A stretch of 64,000 nucleotides of DNA from an uncultured Bacilli bacterium (GTDB lineage Bacteria; Bacillota_I; Bacilli_A; RF39; UBA660): assembly GCA_934120715.1 (NCBI GenBank), contig CAKOUW010000007.1:1-64000 (forward strand), written 5' to 3'. The position numbers and the translations under genes were made by a program. Below the pieces are notes generated by a model. It was not told the DNA's origin and made no database searches. It saw only the letters and a program-made list of their open reading frames with translations. This document shows, piece by piece, positions 1-8,344 of this stretch. Each line of letters starts with the position of its first letter. The first letter of the stretch is position 1.

Positions 1-1
1 G

Positions 2-3000
2 AATACAGCATTAACATATTTTCGTGCCTCTACCAATAAGTTAACAGAGCTAGATGTAAGTAAGAATACAGCATTAACGAAATTGTATGTCAATAGTAAT
101 CAATTAACAGAGATAGACGTAAGTAAAAATACGAAATTAACATTATTGTTTGCTTCTTCTAATAAATTGAAATACTTAAATATAATAAATAACCCTAATA
201 TTAGTAAAATTTCAGTTTCAAATAATTATATATCAGAATTTTATATAAATGAATCTGTAGCAACAAATGAAAATCTTTTGGAAATATCTTCGTATGAATA
301 TTCAAAAGTTACTCATTTGCCTTCAGGAGAACAATCTGTTGAGAGAATACCCAATATTATTAAAAAAATGGGGATTGGTACAATTCAAAATATTAAAACT
401 ATAGAATTTAATGAAAAGCTAAATTATTATTATAATGAAAAATTAGCAGTGTTACAAAAAATGGATTATGATGAATTAGTAAATAATATTTCAGCATCAG
501 GTTTAAATTATAAAATTTTAGATGGAGATAAGGAAGTAAATTCTGGAGAAATTGATCATAAGAAATTACTAATTTATAATGGTGAAACATTATTAGATTC
601 TGTTGAGATAGAAATTGTTAATACTAGTGATTTGCCAATAAAGAACGCTGACTTATATAAAGAAATAATTGATGAATATAATAAAGAAAATAATGCTAAT
701 ATTTCATATAGTGAAAAATTAACAGATGAACAGTTTTCAAAAATAAATTATTTAAATATTAGTTGCAATAATTCTAAAAATACGGAAGGATTAGAGGTTT
801 TAACAGGGTTAAAAGAAATTAATGTTTGCTTTGATGATTCTTTAGAAAACTTTGATATTAGTAAATTAACTAATCTTGAAATAATTATAGGATCGGGAGA
901 TTTGGAAACTTTAAAAATGAATGGTAATGAAAAGTTAAAAAAGGTTGATTTGAGTGGTGAAATAAAAAATATTGATTTGAGAGAAGCAAAAAATTTAGAG
1001 GAACTTGAACTTGTATATGCTGTGGAAAATTTATATTTATCAAAGAATAGGAATTTAAAATCAATAATTTTAACTAAATATAATGCAGATAAACTAAATT
1101 TTGATATTTTTGATAATTTAGAAACTTTAGGAATTATTAATGAATTAAATTATCCTGGTGAAGAAGAATATGTAGGAAAATTTAGTATAAATGATATTAA
1201 TATTAATAAAAACAAAAAGAATATTAAAAACTTATATTTGCTGGGCTTGACGGACAAAACACTTAGTTTGGAAATGTATCCTAATTTGAAAACGTTTGCA
1301 TCGGAAAATTATTTAACTAGCTATTTGGATTTATCAAAAAATGTATTTTTAGAGTATATATTAAGTCAATATGAATTGGATAAGGTTAATTTGCCTAAAA
1401 CCAATACACTTAAATCAATAAATTTATCATTTACTAATATTAAGAATATTGATTTGAGTAATTATTCTAATTTGGAATTTTTAGATCTAGCTGGTACTAA
1501 TATATCTAGTTTGGATGTTTCAAAAAATATTAAATTAAAGCATTTGGACTTGGCAAAAACCAATATTTTAACTTTGGATCTTAAAAATAATTTGGATTTG
1601 GAAGAACTTAGTATATTAGGGACACATATTAAGACGATTGATCTATCAAATCAAGGAAAAATTAAAAATGTTCAAGCAGGTGATTTAAACTTAGAAAAGG
1701 ACATATACATATATAATAAATCTAATATTGATTTTTATAGGGATCAAGGTTTGATAAGATGGAAATACAACGATGATATAGTTTCGCACATGAAAGCAAA
1801 ATTAATAACTGATAGTGGTAGTTGGAGTAGTATCATAGGCAGAATGCATTGGGTTTCTTCAAAAAATAGTAAATATGTATTATCCGTAGATAATATTGAT
1901 AATAATATTATTAAAGATTCTTCTATAACATTCAATAATCCTGGTAAATATGTTGTTTCTGCAAAATATGCTTTTGATATGTTTGCAAAAGCTAATTATA
2001 GGTACCTAGCATCAAGTGATCAATACATGTATAACGGAACTTATAATGTGTATGTAGTAGAGGCTAAAAGTAGTAAGTATGAAATAAATGAAGAAAAAGG
2101 GTATATATATACAGGATTTGATACAAATACTAAAACTATATTAAATAACATAGAGCTAAATTATGGAAATGGAAGTATAGAAAATAATAAATATATTATT
2201 AAATATAATGATGAAGTAATAAAAGAATTTGACCTAGTAAATATATCAAGTAAAAATTATTACTTAGGTAATGATTATATACTTACTGTAAATGAGTCTT
2301 TTGATGTTGATAAAATAAATTTAATAAATGCAATAAAAGAGTTAAATAATGATATTTTAAAAATTAAATATAATGATGAAGTAATAAGAGAATTTAATAT
2401 TTATGGTATTAATTTTGGGAAATTAAATATTAGTAATAAAAATATTCTTTTAACTAGCCCAATGAGCTATAACACTTTCATAAATAATATAAGTACAAAT
2501 GGTGTTACATATAAAATATTCAATAATTTAGATGAAATAACTAATGGTAATGTAGATGTGGGTATGGAACTAAAGATTTATAGAGATACGGAATTGATAG
2601 ATACATTTAATATAACTGATGAATATTTGGATTTGAGCTTATTAGATGTAGATGAGGATAAGCATTTAATTAAGAATTTAGTGGCTGGAACAACGGTTGG
2701 TGAGTTGAAGAAGAAGATATCTACTAGTGGTACTATTACTGTAATAGATATAAATAATAATGTATTTGATGATGAGAAATTAGTTACTAGTGGTTCAAAG
2801 TTAGAAATAAAATTATCAAAGAAAACATATGAATATATATTATCAGTAAGGGGAGATGTTAATGGTGATGGAAAAGTAACTGCTGCTGATGTTTCTAAGA
2901 TGTATCGTTTTGTAAAGAAAAAGATTAGTATTAGTGAAGAGTGTTATTTATTAGCTGGTGATGTTAATGATGATGGAAAGATTAGTACTGCTGATGTTTC

Positions 3001-3046
3001 TAAAGTATATCGTTTTGTAAAGAAAAGGATTAATTCGTTGGATTAG
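2..3046 (+). CDS. Leucine-rich-repeat surface protein with C-terminal dockerin (5' end outside window)
   Basis: The reading frame is open from base 2, so the start and signal peptide lie upstream; 1014 residues are visible. The first part and residues around 270-560 carry internalin/BspA-like leucine-rich repeats built on LTELDVSKN and LDLSKN units. Later come three related beta-rich modules (about residues 150-210, 840-890 and 905-960) with an NNISxxGxxYKI-type core. The last 60 residues hold two EF-hand-like calcium loops, DVNGDGKVTAAD and DVNDDGKISTAD, each followed by a KxYRFVKK helix: a type I dockerin duplication. I infer an extracellular binding protein docked onto a cohesin. The next gene, 11 bp downstream with its own ribosome site, carries a cohesin-like domain. 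No enzyme domain is visible, so it looks like an adhesin. Confidence 0.85.
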   Translation, partial: NTALTYFRASTNKLTELDVSKNTALTKLYVNSNQLTEIDVSKNTKLTLLFASSNKLKYLNIINNPNISKISVSNNYISEFYINESVATNENLLEISSYEYSKVTHLPSGEQSVERIPNIIKKMGIGTIQNIKTIEFNEKLNYYYNEKLAVLQKMDYDELVNNISASGLNYKILDGDKEVNSGEIDHKKLLIYNGETLLDSVEIEIVNTSDLPIKNADLYKEIIDEYNKENNANISYSEKLTDEQFSKINYLNISCNNSKNTEGLEVLTGLKEINVCFDDSLENFDISKLTNLEIIIGSGDLETLKMNGNEKLKKVDLSGEIKNIDLREAKNLEELELVYAVENLYLSKNRNLKSIILTKYNADKLNFDIFDNLETLGIINELNYPGEEEYVGKFSINDININKNKKNIKNLYLLGLTDKTLSLEMYPNLKTFASENYLTSYLDLSKNVFLEYILSQYELDKVNLPKTNTLKSINLSFTNIKNIDLSNYSNLEFLDLAGTNISSLDVSKNIKLKHLDLAKTNILTLDLKNNLDLEELSILGTHIKTIDLSNQGKIKNVQAGDLNLEKDIYIYNKSNIDFYRDQGLIRWKYNDDIVSHMKAKLITDSGSWSSIIGRMHWVSSKNSKYVLSVDNIDNNIIKDSSITFNNPGKYVVSAKYAFDMFAKANYRYLASSDQYMYNGTYNVYVVEAKSSKYEINEEKGYIYTGFDTNTKTILNNIELNYGNGSIENNKYIIKYNDEVIKEFDLVNISSKNYYLGNDYILTVNESFDVDKINLINAIKELNNDILKIKYNDEVIREFNIYGINFGKLNISNKNILLTSPMSYNTFINNISTNGVTYKIFNNLDEITNGNVDVGMELKIYRDTELIDTFNITDEYLDLSLLDVDEDKHLIKNLVAGTTVGELKKKISTSGTITVIDINNNVFDDEKLVTSGSKLEIKLSKKTYEYILSVRGDVNGDGKVTAADVSKMYRFVKKKISISEECYLLAGDVNDDGKISTADVSKVYRFVKKRINSLD

Positions 3047-3057
3047 GAGGTAAAATT

Positions 3058-4635
3058 ATGAAGAAATGGACATTATTTATTATTGGTTTAATATTCGCTA
3101 TGCCTTTTGGAGCTAATGCTTTGGGTGCTAGTGTTAGTTTAAATTGTGGTGCTTCAAAGTTAGGTCCAGGTGAATCAACTACTTGTAGTATTAGTGTTTC
3201 TGTGTCTAGTGGTGGTCTTACTTCTTTTTCTGGTAAAGTCACTTCTAGTAACTTGGAAATAAGTAATTTTACTACGGCTGCTGGATGGCAAGGCGATGGT
3301 GATGGTGGTCAGTATGATCTTTATGAAGATAGTAAATATGGTAATGTAGCGATAGGAAGTTTTACAGTAAAAGCTGGTAATAACTTTAATGGTGGAAGTG
3401 TTAGTATTACTAGCATTAGTTTAGGTGATGAGGATAATAGGGAAAATCCTAATAGTGATATTTCTAAATCAATTGCTGCTAAATCAACTGATTCAAAGTT
3501 GAGTTCATTAACTGTCAGTGGATGTAGTTTAAGTCCTAGTTTTAATCCAGAAACAACAGTGTATTCAGTAACTACTAATTCTCAAAGTGTTACTATAAGC
3601 GGTACTGCAGCTGGAAGAATTGATGGTTTAGGAGTTAAAAATCTTAATTATGGAGCCAATACTTTTTATGTAAGTGTAGTAGCTGAGGCTGGAAATAAAA
3701 CTACTTATATGATTAATATTAATAGACCTGATAATAGAAGTTCAGTTAATACTTTATCTAGTTTAACATTGAGTGCTGGTAAAATTAATTTTTCATCAGG
3801 AAAAAATGATTATAGTGTAGAAGTTGATTCAAAGATTGATAATATTAAGATTAATTCAGATTTGACAGATTCTAAATCACAGTATACTGTTGGTAGTAAG
3901 TCTATGAATGTTAATCTTAATTATGGTTTAAATACTATAAAAATAAGTGTACAGGCAGAAAATGGAAGTGTAAGGACTTATGTTATTAAGGTAACAAGAA
4001 AAGATGATAGAAGTAAGGATAATACATTAAAAGAGATTAAGTTATCAACTGGTGTAATAAGTATTTCTGCTGATAAGTATGAGTATGAGGTAAAGGTACC
4101 ATATAGTAATGAGAATATAAGTATAGATGCTGTTTCAAATGATTCTAAGGCTAAGGTTGAAATAAAAGGTGAACAACCACTTAAATTAGGTGAGAATATA
4201 TTTGAAATAGTAGTAACAGCTGAGAATGGTGAAGTAAAGACTTATAAATTAAAGGTGATTAGACAAGAAGAGAATGTTAAATTATCTTCAGATAATAAGT
4301 TAAAAGAATTAACTATTGATGGATATAAAATAGGTTTTAATAGTAATACATATAATTATAAAATTAAGATAAAAGAAGATAAACTTAATATAAAGGCTAA
4401 ATGTAGTGATGATAAGGCTAGTTATGAGATAGATGGTAATAATAATTTAAAAGATGGAAGTGTAATATCTATAGTAGTAACAGCAGAAGATGGAACAACA
4501 CAGACATATAAAATTACTATTGAAAAGAGTAGTAATAGTATAGTTCCATATATAATATTTGCAGCTTTAGTTCTTATATCAATAATATTATTTGTATTAG
4601 CTAAAAAGAATAATGATAATAATAGTGATGAATAA
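3058..4635 (+). CDS. Membrane-anchored cohesin-like protein with four cadherin-like beta-sandwich domains
   Basis: 525 aa. Residues 1-22 are a signal peptide. Residues 24-142 form a beta-rich domain with cohesin-like pattern (SVSLNCGASKLGPGESTTC at the start, then VAIGSFTVKAG and SVSITSISLGDED). Four tandem cadherin-like beta-sandwich repeats (PF12733 type) follow at about 147-223, 231-313, 322-401 and 413-490; each starts L(S/K)xL(T/K)LS and ends G-x-x-x-TY-x-(I/V)-x-(V/I)-x-R. A membrane helix at 495-515 and a short charged tail anchor it, with no LPxTG. RBS AGGAGG sits 7 bp before the ATG. It shares an operon with the dockerin protein just upstream, so I infer it is the cell-bound receptor for that dockerin. 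The cohesin call rests on pattern and context. Confidence 0.8.
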   Translation: MKKWTLFIIGLIFAMPFGANALGASVSLNCGASKLGPGESTTCSISVSVSSGGLTSFSGKVTSSNLEISNFTTAAGWQGDGDGGQYDLYEDSKYGNVAIGSFTVKAGNNFNGGSVSITSISLGDEDNRENPNSDISKSIAAKSTDSKLSSLTVSGCSLSPSFNPETTVYSVTTNSQSVTISGTAAGRIDGLGVKNLNYGANTFYVSVVAEAGNKTTYMININRPDNRSSVNTLSSLTLSAGKINFSSGKNDYSVEVDSKIDNIKINSDLTDSKSQYTVGSKSMNVNLNYGLNTIKISVQAENGSVRTYVIKVTRKDDRSKDNTLKEIKLSTGVISISADKYEYEVKVPYSNENISIDAVSNDSKAKVEIKGEQPLKLGENIFEIVVTAENGEVKTYKLKVIRQEENVKLSSDNKLKELTIDGYKIGFNSNTYNYKIKIKEDKLNIKAKCSDDKASYEIDGNNNLKDGSVISIVVTAEDGTTQTYKITIEKSSNSIVPYIIFAALVLISIILFVLAKKNNDNNSDE

Positions 4636-4643
4636 TTTAATAT

Positions 4644-4672
4644 AAAGCTTTCCTATGGAAAGCTTTTTCTTT
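4644..4672 (+). terminator. Rho-independent terminator of the LRR-dockerin/cohesin-like operon
   Basis: Perfect 10-bp stem AAAGCTTTCC / GGAAAGCTTT with a 3-nt loop, followed by a T-rich tract, 8 bp after the stop codon of the cohesin-like gene. Confidence 0.85.
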
Positions 4673-4707
4673 ATAATACTTTCTTCTAATACAAGTTCAT
4701 GATCCAT

Positions 4708-4733
4708 AAAAAAAGAAGCATATTCTTTGCTTC
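4708..4733 (-). terminator. Terminator of the der operon
   Basis: Read on the minus strand, GAAGCA pairs with TGCTTC around an 8-nt loop and is followed by seven T, about 20 bp past the stop of the SpoVIF-like gene. Confidence 0.7.
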
Positions 4734-4754
4734 GTATTAGTCAATTAATAAATT

Positions 4755-4994
4755 TTAAAACATTTTATCTATATTTGTTGGTACTTTATCTTTCATAATG
4801 GCATTTATTATTTTATCTTCTTTTTCTTTTGATACTTCTTTTCCTGTCATATTACTTATATCACTTATTATTTCTCTAATCGTATTTTCATCTTTCATAT
4901 TAGAGTTTTGTAGTTTTTGAGCTAATGATAATATGGTTTCTTTATTAACATTAGTCTTTTTTTCTACTTTTTTAAAAAAGCTATCTCCAAACAT
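4755..4994 (-). CDS. spoVIF: SpoVIF-like sporulation protein
   Basis: 79 aa, no signal or membrane segment. The sequence follows the Bacillus SpoVIF (YjcC) family end to end: FFKKVEKKTNVNKETILSLA, then LQNSNMKDENTIREII and a C-terminal EKEDKII motif. In Bacillus the family is needed late in spore coat assembly. Here it is the last gene of an operon behind der and a small unknown gene. The ribosome site AGGAGGT is 6 bp before the ATG but is fully paired in an 11-bp hairpin with sequence just upstream, so translation from read-through transcripts should be poor. Family assignment is from remembered sequence pattern. Whether this organism sporulates cannot be told from the window. Confidence 0.75.
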   Translation of the reverse strand: MFGDSFFKKVEKKTNVNKETILSLAQKLQNSNMKDENTIREIISDISNMTGKEVSKEKEDKIINAIMKDKVPTNIDKMF

Positions 4995-5030
4995 AAAGAC
5001 CTCCTATTTAATTATATGTAGAAGGTCTTT
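4995..5030 (-). promoter_or_regulatory. Hairpin covering the ribosome site of the SpoVIF-like gene
   Basis: On the minus strand AAAGACCTTCT (5030-5020) pairs over all 11 positions (one G-T) with AGGAGGTCTTT (5005-4995), which contains the Shine-Dalgarno sequence. The 14-nt loop holds CATATAATTA, which could serve as a promoter -10. Read on the plus strand the same hairpin is followed by TTTTTT and would terminate antisense transcription through the gene. Confidence 0.6.
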
Positions 5031-5035
5031 TTTGG

Positions 5036-5302
5036 TTAATAATTTTTTTCTCTGAATTTTCTAATTTTATCACTTTGTCTTTTAAATTCATCTAAGGTTA
5101 TTAATTTTTTTTCATATCTATCTTTTATCATAGCTAAGCTTTTATCACACATAGCATCTTTATCTTTGGGATTTGTATATTTAAAATGTGATATATCTTC
5201 ACTTAGTGTATTTATATTATTTGTATTGTGATTAGTATGATTATTTTGTTTGTTATTTAGAAATGGATTTTTACTAAAATTATTATTATTTCCTATTATC
5301 AA
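5036..5302 (-). CDS. Small hypothetical protein with SHOCT-like C-terminus
   Basis: 88 aa. The first 40 residues are Asn/His-rich and look disordered. The C-terminal half (MIKDRYEKKLITLDEFKRQ) resembles the short SHOCT-type helical pair that often ends membrane or secreted proteins, but there is no signal peptide or membrane helix. The start is a TTG placed immediately after the TAA of der, with AAAGGA about 12 nt upstream, so it is translationally linked to der. The following SpoVIF-like gene is about 40 bp away. No function can be assigned. Confidence 0.55.
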   Translation of the reverse strand: MIIGNNNNFSKNPFLNNKQNNHTNHNTNNINTLSEDISHFKYTNPKDKDAMCDKSLAMIKDRYEKKLITLDEFKRQSDKIRKFREKNY

Positions 5303-6610
5303 TTAGTCATCATCCTTTCTATTTTTAAATTGTAAAACTATTGGTGTACCTGTAAAATCAAAGTTTTCTCTAATTTTATTTTCTAAGTATCTTTCATATG
5401 AGAAATGTACTAATCCTTTATTATTAACTCTAAATGTAAACTTTGGTGGTTTTGTTCCTGTTTGTGATGTGAAATAAATCTTTAATCTTTTACCTTTGTA
5501 TGAAGGTGGTAAGTTTAATTGATATGCATCTAGTATTACATCATTTAGAATACTTGTTTTTATTTCTCTTTTAATATTCTCAGCAGTTTTTATTACTTCT
5601 GGCATAAGAGTATGAATTCTTTTTTTAGTTAGTGCTGAAAGGTAAACAATTGGGGCATATGTAGCAAATTGAAATTCTGCTCGCATTTTCTTTTCAAATT
5701 CATTGATTGTTGTATCTTTTACAGTGTCCCATTTATTGACTACAAATATTAGACCTTTACCTTTTTCAATAGCATATCCAGCTATATGTTTATCATGTTC
5801 TGTTATACCTTCTTCAGCATTTATAACAACTAGAGAGATATCTGATCTATCAATTGCTTTTAGTGATCTCATAAGACTATATTTTTCAATACTTTCAAAT
5901 ACTTTACCTTTTTTTCTCATACCGGCTGTATCGATTAATATATATTCTTCATTATGGTATTTTAAGATAGAATCTATGGAGTCTCTTGTTGTTCCAGCTA
6001 TATCTGATACTACAACTCTTTCTTCATTTAATAGGGCATTCATTAGACTACTTTTACCGACGTTTGGTCTTCCTATTATAGAAAGTTTTAATCTAGAATC
6101 TTCTGTTTCTTCATGTTCATTAAAGTTTTTAGTTATGGATTCCATTAAATCTATATAACCATTATTATGAATACTACTTATAGGTATTAGTTCATCAAAG
6201 CCTAATTCATAGAAATCATATAAATTATCTTTTGCTTCTTTAACATCTATTTTGTTTATAGCAACAATAACTTTTTTATTACTTTTTCTTAAAATATCTC
6301 TTACTATTAAATCATTTGCGGTTAATCCATCTTTTCCATCTACGATAAAAACAACTATATCAGCTTCATCTATAGCGATTTCAGCTTGCATTTTTATTTC
6401 TTCATTAAAAGTTATTTTACTTGTGTCAATTCCACCAGTATCAATTAAATAAAATTTTTTCTTATTATAGACTGCTTCTTGATATATACGATCTCTTGTT
6501 ACTCCTGGAACGTCTTCAATAATTGATACTTTTTTTCCTACTATTTTATTGAATAGTGTGGACTTTCCTACATTTGGTCTACCTACTAAGGCTACTACAG
6601 GTAATGACAT
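5303..6610 (-). CDS. der: Ribosome assembly GTPase Der (EngA)
   Basis: 435 aa, full length. Two tandem GTPase domains carry GRPNVGKS at residues 10-17 and 180-187, DTGG near 57 and DTAG in the second domain, and the guanine-specificity motifs NKID (119-122) and NKWD. A KH-like domain follows from about residue 350. Der is an essential factor for maturation of the 50S ribosomal subunit. The ATG has a strong GGAGGGG site 5 bp upstream and a minus-strand promoter about 25 bp further. It heads an operon with two small genes. Confidence 0.97.
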   Translation of the reverse strand: MSLPVVALVGRPNVGKSTLFNKIVGKKVSIIEDVPGVTRDRIYQEAVYNKKKFYLIDTGGIDTSKITFNEEIKMQAEIAIDEADIVVFIVDGKDGLTANDLIVRDILRKSNKKVIVAINKIDVKEAKDNLYDFYELGFDELIPISSIHNNGYIDLMESITKNFNEHEETEDSRLKLSIIGRPNVGKSSLMNALLNEERVVVSDIAGTTRDSIDSILKYHNEEYILIDTAGMRKKGKVFESIEKYSLMRSLKAIDRSDISLVVINAEEGITEHDKHIAGYAIEKGKGLIFVVNKWDTVKDTTINEFEKKMRAEFQFATYAPIVYLSALTKKRIHTLMPEVIKTAENIKREIKTSILNDVILDAYQLNLPPSYKGKRLKIYFTSQTGTKPPKFTFRVNNKGLVHFSYERYLENKIRENFDFTGTPIVLQFKNRKDDD

Positions 6611-6633
6611 GCTATCCCCTCCAATTCAGATGT

Positions 6634-6661
6634 ATTATATCATACAATTGTAAAGTTTAAA
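6634..6661 (-). promoter_or_regulatory. Promoter of der
   Basis: Minus strand TTTAAA, 16-bp spacer, then an extended -10 TGATATAAT about 25 bp before the der start. Confidence 0.6.
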
Positions 6662-6700
6662 ATAAAAATGTATTAAATTGAGTTATAACATTAGTTATTG

Positions 6701-6709
6701 TGCTATAAT
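6701..6709 (+). promoter_or_regulatory. Extended -10 promoter for the membrane-protein pair
   Basis: TGCTATAAT about 20 bp before the ATG at 6731; no good -35 hexamer, as is common for TGn-extended sites. Confidence 0.5.
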
Positions 6710-6730
6710 TTTTATAAGGATGGTGATCTT

Positions 6731-7543
6731 ATGAAAAAGAAATCAGTAGAAAAGGAGTGGTATAATAATCCTTCAATTATATCAACATTAATAGTTGGCT
6801 TAATAGCATTAATTATTATACTTAGTCAGTCTTTTGCGGTAAATGGTGAGGTAAGTGGTTTTACTTTATTTAGTAATGTTTTAAATCATAATATTTCTTA
6901 TATGTTTATTTTGGTTTATTTTATAGTCTTAAGATTTAAAGTAGGAAAAACTTATTTTAACTATATTAATTTAGTTGTAATGGCTTTATGTTTTATTCAA
7001 GCTGTTGCTTCTTTAATGACGGTTATTCAGTCTTTTTCCCTTTCTAGTCTTTTAGTATGTATTGTACAACTTTTAGTATTTATATATTTGTTTCATACGT
7101 TTTTAAGAAAGACTGTTATTTGGAAGGAATTTAAGTTAGAGAAGTCTGTTTTTAATGATTTTACTAATAGTTGGTATTTTTATTCTATTGTTATAGTCGA
7201 GGTTGTTTTAGTTACTGTTGATTTTATTACTATTAGTAATTTTGATGGTATTGTTTTATCTTTACTTGATTGTTTATATACTATTTTGTTTGCTAGATAT
7301 ATATATTTATATGGGGAATTTATTAATAATAAGGATGGTATTATAAATTCATTTAAAGATACTGTTGATATGGGAGTTAAAAAAGTACAAGAGTTTTGTG
7401 AAGATAATAAGATATCTGATAAAATAGATACTGTTATTAATGATAAAGATAAGAATGAAGATAAGAATAAAGATGAGAATAAAGATGAGAATGAGTCTCC
7501 TAAAAAAACTAAGAATAATAGTAAAAAGAAAGGGGATGAATAA
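6731..7543 (+). CDS. Polytopic membrane protein with Lys/Asp/Glu-rich tail
   Basis: 270 aa from the ATG at 6731, chosen because AAGGATGGTGAT lies just upstream; an upstream in-frame ATG at 6698 has no ribosome site. Five or six hydrophobic helices span about residues 20-200. The last 50 residues are a charged low-complexity tail made of KNEDKNKDEN-like units. No family is recognised. The next gene starts 2 bp after the stop and is also a membrane protein, so the two probably act together. Position between der and hup gives no functional clue. Confidence 0.7.
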   Translation: MKKKSVEKEWYNNPSIISTLIVGLIALIIILSQSFAVNGEVSGFTLFSNVLNHNISYMFILVYFIVLRFKVGKTYFNYINLVVMALCFIQAVASLMTVIQSFSLSSLLVCIVQLLVFIYLFHTFLRKTVIWKEFKLEKSVFNDFTNSWYFYSIVIVEVVLVTVDFITISNFDGIVLSLLDCLYTILFARYIYLYGEFINNKDGIINSFKDTVDMGVKKVQEFCEDNKISDKIDTVINDKDKNEDKNKDENKDENESPKKTKNNSKKKGDE

Positions 7544-7545
7544 TT

Positions 7546-7881
7546 ATGGATATGTTTGAGCAAATTGAAAAAGAAAAAAAAGATTTACCTAATATTAAGT
7601 CAATAAAAAAATGTTTTAGACAACTTAAATTTAATGGATATCAGAAGTTTGCTATTATAACTTATATTTTATGTATTATATTTGGTATTATTCTTGGTAA
7701 TTTGTTCCCATCTTGTAGTACTAGTGTAGCTGTTTATAATAATACTTGTGTATCTTTTGAGTTTAATTCATTTTTAATGATTGGTGTTTGGTTTGTTAGT
7801 TTATTTGTTTGTATGTTATTTTTTGAAATTGGACATATTATAGAATTACTTAGTTCAATTAATAAAAATATGAGTAAATAA
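7546..7881 (+). CDS. Small two- or three-helix membrane protein
   Basis: 111 aa with cytoplasmic-looking charged N-terminus (residues 1-30), hydrophobic helices at about 35-55 and 75-100, and two Cys in the short external loop (PSCSTSVAVYNNTC). The ATG follows the previous stop by 2 bp, with AAAGGGGAT upstream inside the preceding gene. No family recognised. It is probably co-expressed with the upstream membrane protein. Confidence 0.65.
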   Translation: MDMFEQIEKEKKDLPNIKSIKKCFRQLKFNGYQKFAIITYILCIIFGIILGNLFPSCSTSVAVYNNTCVSFEFNSFLMIGVWFVSLFVCMLFFEIGHIIELLSSINKNMSK

Positions 7882-7940
7882 TTGTAAATTTTGGTGATAT
7901 TCCTTGCAATTTGATATAAAACATGATAAGTTTGATATGT

Positions 7941-7956
7941 AAGCATGGTAATGCTT
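7941..7956 (+). promoter_or_regulatory. Leader hairpin before hup
   Basis: AAGCAT / ATGCTT stem with a 4-nt loop, 30 bp before the hup start. It is not followed by a T tract, so it is more likely an mRNA stabilising stem than a terminator. Confidence 0.35.
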
Positions 7957-7986
7957 AATTAATAATAGGGAGGTATTATAATTAAT

Positions 7987-8259
7987 ATGAAAAAAGTTGA
8001 ATTTGTAGATGCTGTTGCTGAAAAGACTGGATTAACTAAAGTTGATTCTGCTAAAGCAATTGATGCAGTTTTTGCTACTATTACTGAAGTTTTAGCTAAA
8101 GGAGATAAGCTTTCATTAGTTGGATTTGGTACATTTGGTGTATCTAAGAGAGAAGCTCGTGATGGACGTAATCCAAGAACTGGTGAAGTAGTAAAAATTG
8201 AAGCTAGAAATGCAGTTACATTCAAAGCTGGTACTGCTTTAAAAGACGCTGTTAATTAA
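7987..8259 (+). CDS. hup: HU-family DNA-binding protein
   Basis: 90 aa, the usual HU length. The beta-arm motif GRNPRTGE and the flanking F-x-x-GFGTFGV and AGTALKDAV segments are complete. HU compacts DNA as a dimer and helps replication and repair. The gene has a strong GGGAGG site, stands alone, and is followed by a terminator. Confidence 0.96.
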   Translation: MKKVEFVDAVAEKTGLTKVDSAKAIDAVFATITEVLAKGDKLSLVGFGTFGVSKREARDGRNPRTGEVVKIEARNAVTFKAGTALKDAVN

Positions 8260-8268
8260 TAATATTTT

Positions 8269-8294
8269 GGAGCTATAGTAATAGCTCCTTTATT
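8269..8294 (+). terminator. Terminator after hup
   Basis: GGAGCTAT / ATAGCTCC perfect 8-bp stem, 4-nt loop, then TTTATT. Confidence 0.8.
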
Positions 8295-8344
8295 GTGTTT
8301 ATTTATTCAATTTGATATACTGTTGTAGGAGTGATTAATAAATA

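Noticed and set aside
2..1700. DNA-level tandem repeats in the LRR gene
   Set aside because: The repetition is that of the leucine-rich protein units; it is not an independent DNA repeat.
5703..6158. Plus-strand frame of 151 codons
   Set aside because: Shadow of der, whose two GTPase domains are clear on the other strand.
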